A stretch of DNA of 32,015 nt from Methanomassiliicoccaceae archaeon (GCA_016281925.1 JAEEJP010000107.1:1-32015), one strand, 5' to 3'; shown: positions 16,302 to 24,218, numbered from the stretch's first letter. The notes: generated from the sequence alone by a model not told the origin. Translations and numbers: made by a program.

Positions 16302-16317
16302 GAGGGCATAAGCCCTC
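16302..16317. terminator. Hairpin between convergent Sec61-beta and 5'-nucleotidase genes
   Basis: GAGGGC and GCCCTC (16302-16307, 16312-16317) pair perfectly around an ATAA loop and are followed on the plus strand by an A/T-rich stretch. It lies between two converging genes and could stop transcription from either side. Confidence 0.5.
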
Positions 16318-16324
16318 ATTAAAA

Positions 16325-17794
16325 TCATAGAAGGTGCAGGATAAGCCTTCCTTTTCCTTCCGCATTCTGATGCTGCCCTGCCTGCAGCGCCTCTTCGATG
16401 ACCTGCGTGCATGAAGTGGACACTATGCGGGGCTTGCGGTTCGCGCTGACCTCTTCGACGGTGATGCCGAAGGAATCCTTCATGTTCAGGAAGTGGAAAT
16501 GCTGGAGCCCCAGGCTGAACACCTCCTGATCCTCAACAGGCTTGCCTTCGAACTCGAATCTGAGATAGGAACGGGTGGCCTGATCGTACTCCACCAGCAG
16601 GCCCCTGGAGAGCTGATAGAATTCGCAGTGGGCGCCTTCCCACACCTCGTCCCTGAGCATGCGCATCAGCATCCTCTTCAGCTGGGCCCCGGTCACATAA
16701 ATCATGTGGACCTCATCGTCGTACGGGAAGCACTCGCGCAGATCCCTTTTGGTGACGACCGGCCCCAGCTGTTCGTTGCGGATGCTGCCCGAGCCCATAA
16801 GGAATATGTCCACGCCGAGGGCATCCTTCATGACGTCGCTGAACAGATCGCCCAGCTCGGTCTCTCTTATCCTGGTCGGATGGGTCAGCTGCCTCACGAA
16901 CTTGGTGATTATCCTGCCGTATTTCTCGTCGGTGCGGGATTTGTATGACCCCAGAACCTCCTCGATGGATGGGTCCCTGGGACAGTTCTTGGAATTGATC
17001 GGGATCGGGTGCCAGACAAAGGAATCTATGCAGTTGTTATCGGTGTCGATCATTATGTCGAAGCGCCCGATCTGGTCGGTTCCTACGCCGGCCTGGACTA
17101 TAGGGATGCCGTTGACCACGCAGGGCTCCTCGAGGAAAGTGTGCGAATGGCCGCCTATGATGACGTCCACGCCCCATGCGGGATCCAGCAGCGCGGCCAG
17201 CCTTTTGTCCTCTTCGAAGCCTATGTGGGTCAGGAGGACGGTGAAATCGATGTCGATGGCGTTGTATGTGTTGCATATCTTCCCGATCTCCTCGGCCGCA
17301 TCCTCCACATTGATGAAAGTTCCGATTATCCCGTCGGTCTTGCATTGGGCCAGGACGTTTTCCGTGAGGATCCCTATGAACAAAATCTTCATCCCGTCGA
17401 TCTGTATGATGTGGCAGGGCTCGAACAGACGCTTGTGGTTCGTTCTGATGTGGAGATTGGCGTTGATGATCGGGAATTCGGCGCATTTCTCCAGGAACAG
17501 CAGATGCGCGACCCCGTAATCGACCTCGTGGTTGCCGACGGTGACTATGTCCGGGCCCAGAAGATTCATGATCTCGACCGTGGATATGCCCCTGTACTCC
17601 GAATCGATGATGGAGCCCCTGAACATGTCGCCGGCTATGGCATAGATCACATTCTTCTCTTCCTGGCGGACCTTGCTCACATACCCGGAAAGCATGGACA
17701 CACCTCCCACAAGGTTCTCGTCGACATTCTCGGCTAAAAAATCGCCGTGCATATCGTTGGAATGCAGCAGCGTAAGCTTCTTCAGATTGGCCAT
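16325..17794 (-). CDS. Cytoplasmic 5'-nucleotidase / 2',3'-cyclic phosphodiesterase family protein
   Basis: The protein has 489 residues from the ATG at 17794. The metallophosphatase core has D14 and H16 in HSNDMHGDF, GDMF near 56, GNHEVDYG (N88, H89) and GGHSHTF, all metal-binding motifs of the UshA family. The C-terminal 5'-nucleotidase domain has GSGSIRN and FPYDDEVHMIYVTG. There is no signal peptide, unlike periplasmic UshA, so it is probably a cytoplasmic YunD-like enzyme acting on nucleotides or cyclic dinucleotide products. The frame is open upstream to 17986, but that part looks non-coding; a GTGATC ribosome-binding site supports the chosen start. Confidence 0.87.
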   Translation of the reverse strand: MANLKKLTLLHSNDMHGDFLAENVDENLVGGVSMLSGYVSKVRQEEKNVIYAIAGDMFRGSIIDSEYRGISTVEIMNLLGPDIVTVGNHEVDYGVAHLLFLEKCAEFPIINANLHIRTNHKRLFEPCHIIQIDGMKILFIGILTENVLAQCKTDGIIGTFINVEDAAEEIGKICNTYNAIDIDFTVLLTHIGFEEDKRLAALLDPAWGVDVIIGGHSHTFLEEPCVVNGIPIVQAGVGTDQIGRFDIMIDTDNNCIDSFVWHPIPINSKNCPRDPSIEEVLGSYKSRTDEKYGRIITKFVRQLTHPTRIRETELGDLFSDVMKDALGVDIFLMGSGSIRNEQLGPVVTKRDLRECFPYDDEVHMIYVTGAQLKRMLMRMLRDEVWEGAHCEFYQLSRGLLVEYDQATRSYLRFEFEGKPVEDQEVFSLGLQHFHFLNMKDSFGITVEEVSANRKPRIVSTSCTQVIEEALQAGQHQNAEGKGRLILHLL

Positions 17795-17956
17795 GGCGAT
17801 CACTCTGCGTCTGCATCGTTCCGGAATTCCCGGACAACGCATCGTGTTCGGATTGGTCTCTACCGATTTATCTGTATTGACAGCCGCCGGAACCCAGCCG
17901 CCGCATGTTATATGGCTGAATAATCTTCCCGCCGGGAGACGCGTCCGATAAAGGAT

Positions 17957-17975
17957 GGGGGAAGAGCCTTCCCCC
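17957..17975 (-). terminator. Hairpin after the antiporter gene
   Basis: GGGGGAAG (17957-17964) pairs with CTTCCCCC (17968-17975) around a three-base loop, eight bases after the antiporter stop on the minus strand. It separates the antiporter from the 5'-nucleotidase gene downstream. Confidence 0.5.
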
Positions 17976-17982
17976 ACGGCGA

Positions 17983-19278
17983 TCATATGCGATCGTCAGG
18001 CATGATCCTGTACTGCTCCTGATACTTCTTCCTGAAAAGCTTGGACAGTATCGGAGGAGCGATTATGGTAGTCATCACCGACATCAGAACCACGACGGCA
18101 TAAAGCTCCGAGGACATCGCGCCGCTGGACAGCCCTATGGATGCGACGATGATTCCGACCTCTCCTCTGGGCATCATCCCTACCCCTATGATGTTCATGC
18201 CGTCTTTGTCGAGATCCTTGTCCCCGAGCTTGGCTCCCATCCCGCATCCTATGTATTTGGTGATGAGGGCGGCCAATATGATTATGATCACCAGCACAAG
18301 GACGGTGACATCGGTAAGGGCGAAGATGTCCACCTGGAGACCGACGTTGAGGAAAAAGAACGATATGAGGAAAGTGGTTATGGACTCCACTTTGTGCTCC
18401 AGATCCCATTCCCATGCGTACTCCGCGAAAAGCATCCCCGCGAGGAACGCTCCGATGATGGCGGCGAGCCCTATGAACTCTGCGAACGCGGACATGGAAA
18501 GGCAGACGATGATCGCGAGGACCAGCTTATTGACCGAATAGGGGACTTTCCCTTTGTTGACCTTGCTGTCATACCTGTTGCGGAAATAATCGTAGAGCCT
18601 CGGGATGATGTGCTTGCAGATCAGTATTACCGAGATGACGAAAACGACCGCCTGCAAGGTGATGGTGATTATGTCTAAGATGGAGATCTCCCCGGAGCCG
18701 GCGATCCCGTTGACGACCGCGAGCACTATCATGCCCAGAACGTCGTCTATGACCGCTGCCGCGATGATTATGCGCGCCTCGCGGGTATCCATCAGTTTCA
18801 TGTCCTTGATTATGCGCGCGGTTATCCCTACGGACGTGGCGACCATGGCCGCACCCATGAACAGGGCGTGGTTCATGCTGCCGTCCACGGCCATGATTAT
18901 GGCTATGCCGCACATGAACGGAAGGAGAACCCCGAGGACGGCCGCCAGGAGCGCGGCTTTCCCCGACCCGAGCAGATCGCTGACTTTGGTCTCCAGACCG
19001 ACCGAGAACAGAAGAAATATCACGCCGAGCTCGGCGAACACGGTTACGACGGTATATATGTCGCTTCCTGATGTCGCCTCTTCGCCCGGACCTGGGATGA
19101 CTATATCGAGGGCAGAAAGCAAAGACCAGTCCCCGAAGGAAAGGTTGGCAATGACGATCCCCATGACGATCTCCCCGATCAGCCCGGGCAATCCGAACCT
19201 GCTCACCAATGCTGAACCTATGCGCGCGCATATGAACAGCACTGCCATGGTAAACAGGAGCTGAAGCATGAGTTCCAT
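17983..19278 (-). CDS. CPA2-family cation/proton antiporter (Kef/NapA type)
   Basis: The 431-residue integral membrane protein has about 12 hydrophobic segments. The conserved start GLPGLIGEIVMGI, the LLFSVGLET stretch and the DD pair D178-D179 in AAAVIDDVLGM are typical of the CPA2 family; the DD pair is the ion-binding site of electrogenic Na+/H+ antiporters such as NapA. MPRGEVGIIVASIG near the C-terminus is also a family feature. There is no C-terminal TrkA-N or TrkA-C domain, so Na+/H+ exchange is favoured over Kef-type K+ efflux. The ATG at 19278 has a TATA box (19299-19308) about 25 bases upstream. Confidence 0.9.
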   Translation of the reverse strand: MELMLQLLFTMAVLFICARIGSALVSRFGLPGLIGEIVMGIVIANLSFGDWSLLSALDIVIPGPGEEATSGSDIYTVVTVFAELGVIFLLFSVGLETKVSDLLGSGKAALLAAVLGVLLPFMCGIAIIMAVDGSMNHALFMGAAMVATSVGITARIIKDMKLMDTREARIIIAAAVIDDVLGMIVLAVVNGIAGSGEISILDIITITLQAVVFVISVILICKHIIPRLYDYFRNRYDSKVNKGKVPYSVNKLVLAIIVCLSMSAFAEFIGLAAIIGAFLAGMLFAEYAWEWDLEHKVESITTFLISFFFLNVGLQVDIFALTDVTVLVLVIIIILAALITKYIGCGMGAKLGDKDLDKDGMNIIGVGMMPRGEVGIIVASIGLSSGAMSSELYAVVVLMSVMTTIIAPPILSKLFRKKYQEQYRIMPDDRI

Positions 19279-19298
19279 GCCTGTGGCATTGGATTAAA

Positions 19299-19308
19299 CA
19301 TAAAAAAG
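19299..19308 (-). promoter_or_regulatory. TATA box of the antiporter gene
   Basis: The minus strand reads CTTTTTTATG about 25 bases before the ATG, which predicts a leaderless message. Confidence 0.5.
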
Positions 19309-19323
19309 ATTCTTACAGCCGCC

Positions 19324-20181
19324 TTACTGAGAGCCGCGGACGACGGCTTTCCCTTTGCATTCCATGGCAGCATCGCCCTCGATGATCTCCCCGAAACCGT
19401 CCGCGGCCACGGTGCCGGAAAGTATGTTCCTGACCGAATCCACCGTCCCGACGATCTCCGCGTCGACATCCGAATACTCGAAAGAGAAGTCGCAGCCCTC
19501 CATGGTGCAGCCTCTGAGCTTCAGACCTTTGCAATAGCAGAAAGGCTGGGTGCCGGATATCCTGCAGTCTATAAGCGTCAGATCCTCCGAATACCAGCCC
19601 AGATACTCGCCTTTGACGTCGCAATCGCGTACAGTCACACCTTTGGAATGCCAGAACGCATCCTTCGTATCCAAAGCGCAGCCTTCGATCGACGCGCCTT
19701 CGACGTATTGGAACGAGTACTTGCCTTTCATCCCGGTTCTTTCCATGCGGAGGCCCTTGGAATCCAGGAAAAGATATTCGGACCGTATTTCTGAATCGGC
19801 GACGCTTATCCCGGAGGACTTCCATCCGAATTCATCGGAATCTATGCGGCACCTTTCGATGGAGATGCTGTCGCATCCCCTCACAGCTTTGATCCCGCGC
19901 AATTCCGAATCGGATATGATCCCGCCGGAAGAATACCACAGCGCCGCGCGGCAGGTGATCCCCATCGATGAGCCTTTGACGGAGAAATCCCTGGCATGCC
20001 ACAAGGGATAGCGGAGCTCGAAGCGGCATCCGGACACCTCTATGCCGCGCGCTTCCTTCAGAGCCGATTCGCCGTCCGCTGGGCCGGCGAATACGCAATC
20101 CGATATGCGGGCGTCCTCGATGTTGTAAAGCGCCCTCTCGCCGTCGAAAACCTTCCCGGCAATATGCTCTGAGTGATTCAT
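19324..20181 (-). CDS. DUF3737 family right-handed beta-helix protein
   Basis: The 285-residue protein consists of short repeats of about 20 residues with alternating hydrophobic and polar positions, for example SGISVADSEIRSEYLFLDSKGLRM and SKGVTVRDCDVKGEYLGWYSEDLTLIDC. This fits the DUF3737 family, predicted to fold as a pectate-lyase-like beta-helix. No signal peptide or catalytic motif is evident. DUF3737 proteins are common in gut bacteria and their function is unknown. The start at 20181 is supported by GATATAAC (20204-20211) about 26 bases upstream. Confidence 0.82.
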   Translation of the reverse strand: MNHSEHIAGKVFDGERALYNIEDARISDCVFAGPADGESALKEARGIEVSGCRFELRYPLWHARDFSVKGSSMGITCRAALWYSSGGIISDSELRGIKAVRGCDSISIERCRIDSDEFGWKSSGISVADSEIRSEYLFLDSKGLRMERTGMKGKYSFQYVEGASIEGCALDTKDAFWHSKGVTVRDCDVKGEYLGWYSEDLTLIDCRISGTQPFCYCKGLKLRGCTMEGCDFSFEYSDVDAEIVGTVDSVRNILSGTVAADGFGEIIEGDAAMECKGKAVVRGSQ

Positions 20182-20203
20182 TCTTATAAGGATGTGCGGC
20201 TGG

Positions 20204-20211
20204 GATATAAC
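20204..20211 (-). promoter_or_regulatory. TATA box of the DUF3737 gene
   Basis: GTTATATC on the minus strand lies about 26 bases before the ATG at 20181. Confidence 0.45.
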
Positions 20212-20266
20212 CCTTCAGAATCATCCTGCAGAATGATGCAGGGTGGAGGGCGGGGCCCCCCGTACA

Positions 20267-22372
20267 TCACATGCATCCGAAGCTGAAACGGACGCAGCCT
20301 TCCCCTTCGACGCCGCCGAAGGAGAAAACCACGCCGGACTTGCTTTTCTTCGGGACAGCGAACAGAGTCTCCTCTATGCCGTCCTCGAAATCCCAGCAGG
20401 AGTCTTCCTCCACGCGGTCTTCGAAATCCAGATCCGGAACCACGAAGCGCATGATATCGGCGACCTCATCCTCCACCTGTATCGGCGGAAGCTTGGCGAC
20501 AGGTATAGACGGGATCACGACATCCGTCTTCGGAATTTCGGCAGGAGCGTCTTCGATGGCTTCGGCGCATTTCTTTTCGAGCTCGGCATTCTCCCTGGAT
20601 TCGAGCATGATCTTGTTGAGCGTTTCGGGAGCCTTTTCCTCGGCCGCAGGCTTGGCTTTGGTCTCGGTGATCGATTTCAAGTGCTCTTTCTCCAGCTCAG
20701 CGATGCTTTTCGGAGCTGAACCGCCGACTCTTCTGGCCCTGCGCTTTTTCGGAGGAGTCAATTTGATTGTCTCGACACTGTTGGGATCGAAAGTGCTCTC
20801 TTTAATGCCCTTTATGACATCAGACTTTTTGGACTTGATAGGTTCGGGAACCCCTGTTTTCTTCAGTTTAGGAGCGTTCCCTTTGATGACCGTAAGAGTG
20901 GGCGGCCTGATGATCTCGCCGTCATCCTTTTTGGTTCCGTCATTGATCTTGGATTCCTTCGGCTTGATGTCATCCCCGGCCGCGACTTCTTTACTGATCG
21001 GTTTTACCGTGCCGGCAATAGCTGCGTTCTGAACTGGCTCTTCCTTGATGATAGGGACGGGTTCTGCTCTGGGCTCGATGATGATAGTGCTCGGAGTGGC
21101 ATACATGACGCCTGCAGGGCCGAGCTTGATAACCCTCTCCGAGTGCGCTTCCACGGGTACGGAAACGGGTACGGAAACGCAATCCGAAGTCGGCGCAGAA
21201 AGCATGAGAGCGCCCGCAGACGGAGGAAGGAAAACGGTCCTGAGCTTGGGGACCACCAACCTCTTCCAAATCGATTCGGATTCCGCTGGCTTCGCGCCGA
21301 CAGAGCCTGTCATGGGGATGCCCGCCCGGATTTCTCCGCCTTTGTCTTCGGCGGCCGGCATATCGGGCACATCGACAGCCTTGGCAGAAGCGGCCTTGGC
21401 AGAAGATTTCGGAATGGCTCCGGCACCCTTAGGCACCAAGCCGGGACCGACGTATATGACCTCATCTTCTTCCGCGTCAGGCTTCTCCGGCACGTCGACT
21501 GCGACGGGACCCGAAATGGGCTTCCCTTTCTCTATGGTGGGCTTCTCCGGCACGTCGACTGCGACAGAGCCGGGGTTCTGGACCTCTCCGGCACCCTCAG
21601 GCACCATACCGGGGCCCGAGATGGGTTTCTCCTCCTCTATGGGGGGCTTCTCCGGCACGTCGACTGCGACAGAGCCGGGGTTCGATATGAGGGCGTCTTT
21701 CTGGGGCGCCCCGATGGAATCCGGTTCCGTAGCTTTCAAACCGTCAGAACCTGTCTTGGGCGCGTCTTTCGGAATGCCTTCATTTCCGCGGCCATGAGCG
21801 GCTCCCGTTCCGCCGTTGTCTTCGACACCCCTGATGCCGATAGCCCATTCCGGATTGGGATTCGTGCCAGCTCTTATCTTTATATCGTTCGGATTGATGC
21901 TTGTGAACGTATTATTGGTCCGTATCAGGCCGTCTACGCTGCTTTTTCTGACTCTGGTCGGAATTGCTTTGCTGATGCTGGCTTCAGCGGATTTGACTGC
22001 CGGCTGTACATAATCCGTCCCTTTGCTTATCTTCTCATTCTTCTCTTCGGCGGATACGACTTTCTCGGTTATCGCCTCAGGAACAATAGGCGGCTCTTTG
22101 AACGGAGTGTAAATGATGTCCTCCGGATCCTTTTTGGACGTATGGACTTCGCCATCAGGGGTTTTGATAAGACTATACAGGTTGAGATCCAAGGGCCTGC
22201 TCTGGAGCTTTTTGGATCCGCTGATGCCCCCTCCGGCGAGCATCTGCTTACCTTTGCTTATGGCTCCGCTGATAAAGCCTAGCACCTTATTGGAACGTTC
22301 GTTTGCATCCCTCCCGTCGCGCAAAATATCCCCGCCAAGGGCAATGCTTTCTTTATTAATAAAATATATCAC
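20267..22372 (-). CDS. Low-complexity repeat protein, 701 residues, unknown function
   Basis: I recognise no known domain. The protein is rich in K, E, P, S and V and appears mostly disordered. Residues about 235-335 hold at least three near-identical copies of a unit built on GSVAVDVPEKP followed by an acidic stretch and GPGMVPEGAG; the matching DNA copies start at 21480, 21540 and 21646. The C-terminal 80 residues look ordered: IPVAKLPPIQVEDEVADIMRFVVPDLDF, DSCWDFEDGIEETLF, then SGVVFSFGGVEGEGCVRFSFGCM. No signal peptide or membrane helix is seen. The GTG at 22372 lies three bases after the NikR-like stop, suggesting coupling; a downstream start cannot be excluded because an AT-rich run (22355-22370) resembles a promoter. 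Codons are less GC-rich than those of its neighbours. Confidence 0.6.
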   Translation of the reverse strand: MIYFINKESIALGGDILRDGRDANERSNKVLGFISGAISKGKQMLAGGGISGSKKLQSRPLDLNLYSLIKTPDGEVHTSKKDPEDIIYTPFKEPPIVPEAITEKVVSAEEKNEKISKGTDYVQPAVKSAEASISKAIPTRVRKSSVDGLIRTNNTFTSINPNDIKIRAGTNPNPEWAIGIRGVEDNGGTGAAHGRGNEGIPKDAPKTGSDGLKATEPDSIGAPQKDALISNPGSVAVDVPEKPPIEEEKPISGPGMVPEGAGEVQNPGSVAVDVPEKPTIEKGKPISGPVAVDVPEKPDAEEDEVIYVGPGLVPKGAGAIPKSSAKAASAKAVDVPDMPAAEDKGGEIRAGIPMTGSVGAKPAESESIWKRLVVPKLRTVFLPPSAGALMLSAPTSDCVSVPVSVPVEAHSERVIKLGPAGVMYATPSTIIIEPRAEPVPIIKEEPVQNAAIAGTVKPISKEVAAGDDIKPKESKINDGTKKDDGEIIRPPTLTVIKGNAPKLKKTGVPEPIKSKKSDVIKGIKESTFDPNSVETIKLTPPKKRRARRVGGSAPKSIAELEKEHLKSITETKAKPAAEEKAPETLNKIMLESRENAELEKKCAEAIEDAPAEIPKTDVVIPSIPVAKLPPIQVEDEVADIMRFVVPDLDFEDRVEEDSCWDFEDGIEETLFAVPKKSKSGVVFSFGGVEGEGCVRFSFGCM
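21480..21684 (-). repeat. Repeat units inside the low-complexity gene
   Basis: The 26-base sequence beginning GGCTTCTCCGGCACGTCGAC occurs at 21480-21505, 21540-21565 and 21646-21671; the last two copies share a further 13 bases. It encodes the VAVDVPEKP core. A tandem 12-base duplication (21153-21176, encoding VSVPVSVP) and a 12-base duplication at 21378 and 21393 lie nearby, so this gene is expanding or contracting by short duplications. Confidence 0.8.
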
Positions 22373-22375
22373 GGC

Positions 22376-22738
22376 TCAACCACGTACGAACTTCACGTAG
22401 TCGGCTTTTCCTTCCGAATTGATGTCTTGGAGCATCCCGCGGAGCTCCGGAGCATCGCAGGAGATGACCATGACCTCGAGACATTTGTGGTCTCTGAGAT
22501 GGGAATGGAGCTGCGTCTTGATGGATGTCTCGTACTTCGATTGGAGACGTATCATCCAAGGGTCGTCGTGATTCCTGCGCACTATTACGAGAACGCCTTC
22601 CACCTGCCCTTCCATCGCCTCGATCTCACGGATATCCGCCAGCGCTGCGCTTATCGACGCGCGGACCGCCTCGGACCTTCCGCTGAGGCCATAAGCTTTC
22701 TGGATCCTCTCCAGCGAATCCAGATTCTCGTCGTTCAA
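22376..22738 (-). CDS. NikR-like ribbon-helix-helix regulator (start unclear)
   Basis: A 120-residue reading from the TTG at 22738. The C-terminal ACT-like metal-binding domain of NikR is clear: LHSHLRDHKCLEV aligns with the nickel motif HxHx5C (H78, H80, C86). The fourth nickel ligand (H76 of E. coli NikR) is replaced by S67. The N-terminal part is the helix-turn-helix half of a ribbon-helix-helix domain (LDSLERIQKAYGLSGRSEAVRASI). The DNA-contacting beta strand (RAGIVSIS) is encoded just upstream in the same frame, but no ATG, GTG or TTG precedes it before a stop; a TTG at 22779 would be used if one base were added. It is divergent from the HdrD-like gene and directly upstream of the low-complexity gene. 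Confidence 0.72.
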   Translation of the reverse strand: MNDENLDSLERIQKAYGLSGRSEAVRASISAALADIREIEAMEGQVEGVLVIVRRNHDDPWMIRLQSKYETSIKTQLHSHLRDHKCLEVMVISCDAPELRGMLQDINSEGKADYVKFVRG

Positions 22739-22855
22739 CGATATGCTGACTATTCCCGCCCTATCGCCCGTCTTGACAAAGGGATTCTGATTTTAATAAC
22801 TTTGCAGGATCCGGTTAATAATCGTAATACGCACCTGGCAGGGGCCGGGCCATCA

Positions 22856-22863
22856 GTTTATAC
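22856..22863 (+). promoter_or_regulatory. TATA box of the HdrD-like gene
   Basis: GTTTATAC is centred about 27 bases before the ATG at 22887. Binding of the neighbouring NikR-like regulator here is possible, but no clear long palindrome is seen in the 149-base intergenic region. Confidence 0.45.
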
Positions 22864-22886
22864 GGGCACAGACGATAGCCGGACGC

Positions 22887-23855
22887 ATGAATACGCTGCA
22901 GGACGAGATCGATTCTCTCCGCATGAAATGCATCGGATGCGGGAAATGCTCCTTGGTATGCCCATCGCTGAAGCATGGGGGATGCGACCCCAAGGAGATC
23001 ATGATCGGAAACGACCGCGACATCCTCCAATGCATAACGTGCGGGAACTGCTCCAGAGTCTGCCGCAGGACGGATCCGTTCACCGTCATGAGGGATCTTC
23101 TGAGCATCGAGAAAGGGCTGCACGTATCGCAGGCGTTCAAGGAGACTGGCTATGCCCAGCCGATTGCCGATGTCCCCTCCAGAAAGCTGGAGCCGGAATG
23201 GACTGGGGATGACGCATACATCATGCCGGGATGCATGGTCAGGTGCAAGGTCCCTTACGTGGAATATGCCGCGTCCAAAGCCATGAAAGCCGTAGGGGTC
23301 GGGTGCAGAGAGCTCAAAGGGAACACCTGCTGCATGCATCCGCCGCAGTTCCGCGAGATGAGCGAATTCGAGAGGCGGAAATACAAGATGTCGATGGGAG
23401 CTTCGTCTGAAGGGAAAGCCCTGGTCGCGCTCTGCTGCGGCTGCAGCGACGATCTGAACGAATCGGGAGTCGATGCCGTGCATATCATACCGTTTCTGGC
23501 GGAGCGCCTGGATTCCCTGCCCAGATTCGGCAGGAAGATGAAGGTTGCGATCGAGCCCGGGTGCTCCGCCATGAAGTTCAGGAAAGAGATGGCGGCCGTG
23601 GCCGAAGCCATGGGATGCGAAATCGTGAATGAAAAGATGGGATGCTGCGGGAAATATTCGCCGGTATCCGAGAAGCTGATGGAAGAGCGCGAAGCCGAAT
23701 GCGCCGGCGCGGAGTTCATCGTCGTGGGATGCCCGATGTGCCTGATCAGATACGAAGACTGCCCGGACGGCCTCCCGACGGTCCATATCGCCGAGCTCGT
23801 CGCCATGGCCGCAGGAGATCTGGCCACGCTGGATTACCATAAGATAAGACCGTAA
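22887..23855 (+). CDS. HdrD-like iron-sulfur protein (fused HdrC and HdrB domains)
   Basis: The 322-residue protein starts with a bacterial-ferredoxin-like domain carrying two [4Fe-4S] motifs (C15, C18, C21, C25 and C49, C52, C55, C59). Two CCG domains follow: C116, C148-C149, CCGC at 183-186; and C226, C253-C254, C282 and C285. This order is that of HdrD, the subunit that reduces the CoM-S-S-CoB heterodisulfide, and also of related subunits such as thiol:fumarate reductase TfrB and GlcF. It is somewhat short for HdrD (about 400 residues in Methanosarcina) and no hdrE is adjacent. Methanomassiliicoccales have HdrD-type proteins without HdrE, thought to partner with an Fpo-like complex. No membrane segment is present. 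Confidence 0.8.
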   Translation: MNTLQDEIDSLRMKCIGCGKCSLVCPSLKHGGCDPKEIMIGNDRDILQCITCGNCSRVCRRTDPFTVMRDLLSIEKGLHVSQAFKETGYAQPIADVPSRKLEPEWTGDDAYIMPGCMVRCKVPYVEYAASKAMKAVGVGCRELKGNTCCMHPPQFREMSEFERRKYKMSMGASSEGKALVALCCGCSDDLNESGVDAVHIIPFLAERLDSLPRFGRKMKVAIEPGCSAMKFRKEMAAVAEAMGCEIVNEKMGCCGKYSPVSEKLMEEREAECAGAEFIVVGCPMCLIRYEDCPDGLPTVHIAELVAMAAGDLATLDYHKIRP

Positions 23856-24016
23856 GTAAGACTATGGTTCTACCATTTTTCCAAATCTGAAAATTCCGAT
23901 TGGTTAGACTATAGTTCTATATTGAGCCGCATGCGGAACGGAGTCGGTATAGGCCGGCGCGGAATCACGGGGCGTCTGAACGCCGATAACGTCCGCAGAT
24001 GCCGTTGATAAAAACA
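23856..24016. repeat. Intergenic region with a 14-base direct repeat
   Basis: No gene is seen between the HdrD-like stop and the tRNA-Glu promoter. AGACTATGGTTCTA (23859-23872) recurs as AGACTATAGTTCTA (23906-23919), with one difference and a period of 47 bases; the second copy lies in the imperfect palindrome TAGACTATAGTTCTA. The pair lies beside a tRNA gene and could be paired operator sites or remnants of a mobile element; neither is established. Confidence 0.4.
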
Positions 24017-24026
24017 TTTATATATT
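24017..24026 (+). promoter_or_regulatory. TATA box of tRNA-Glu
   Basis: TTTATATATT lies about 30 bases before the first base of the tRNA, the expected archaeal distance. Confidence 0.6.
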
Positions 24027-24050
24027 ATTAATTGATGGGCGGATTGCTGT

Positions 24051-24123
24051 GCTCGTGTGGTGTAGCGGCCAATCATGAAGCCCTCTCGAGGCTTCAACAC
24101 GGGTTCGAATCCCGTCGCGAGCA
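24051..24123 (+). tRNA. tRNA-Glu (anticodon CTC)
   Basis: A complete cloverleaf can be drawn. The acceptor stem GCTCGTG pairs with CGCGAGC, with one G-T pair. The anticodon arm has a seven-base loop CTCTCGA, giving anticodon CTC, flanked by AAGCC/GGCTT. The T arm is ACGGGTTCGAATCCCGT. The discriminator is A, and CCA is not encoded, as is common in archaea. It reads GAG codons, frequent in this GC-rich window. Confidence 0.92.
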
Positions 24124-24210
24124 CTCATTTATCCATTGCATCCTTCAGGCAATCTGCCGCCTGGCTCCCCGGACGTCATTTCGCATCTGCCGATGGCTTT
24201 CTCGGCAAAA

Positions 24211-24218
24211 TTTAATAG
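24211..24218 (+). promoter_or_regulatory. TATA box of the DUF1638 gene
   Basis: TTTAATAG is centred about 25 bases before the ATG at 24240, predicting a leaderless transcript. Confidence 0.45.

Noticed and set aside
21480-21684. Possible CRISPR or intergenic tandem array
   Set aside because: The copies are irregularly spaced, in frame, and encode the same peptide, so they are coding repeats.
20271-22282. Plus-strand frames of 250-379 codons opposite the low-complexity gene
   Set aside because: They are fragmented, overlap each other, and lack promoter context, while the minus strand has one continuous frame directly coupled to the NikR-like gene.
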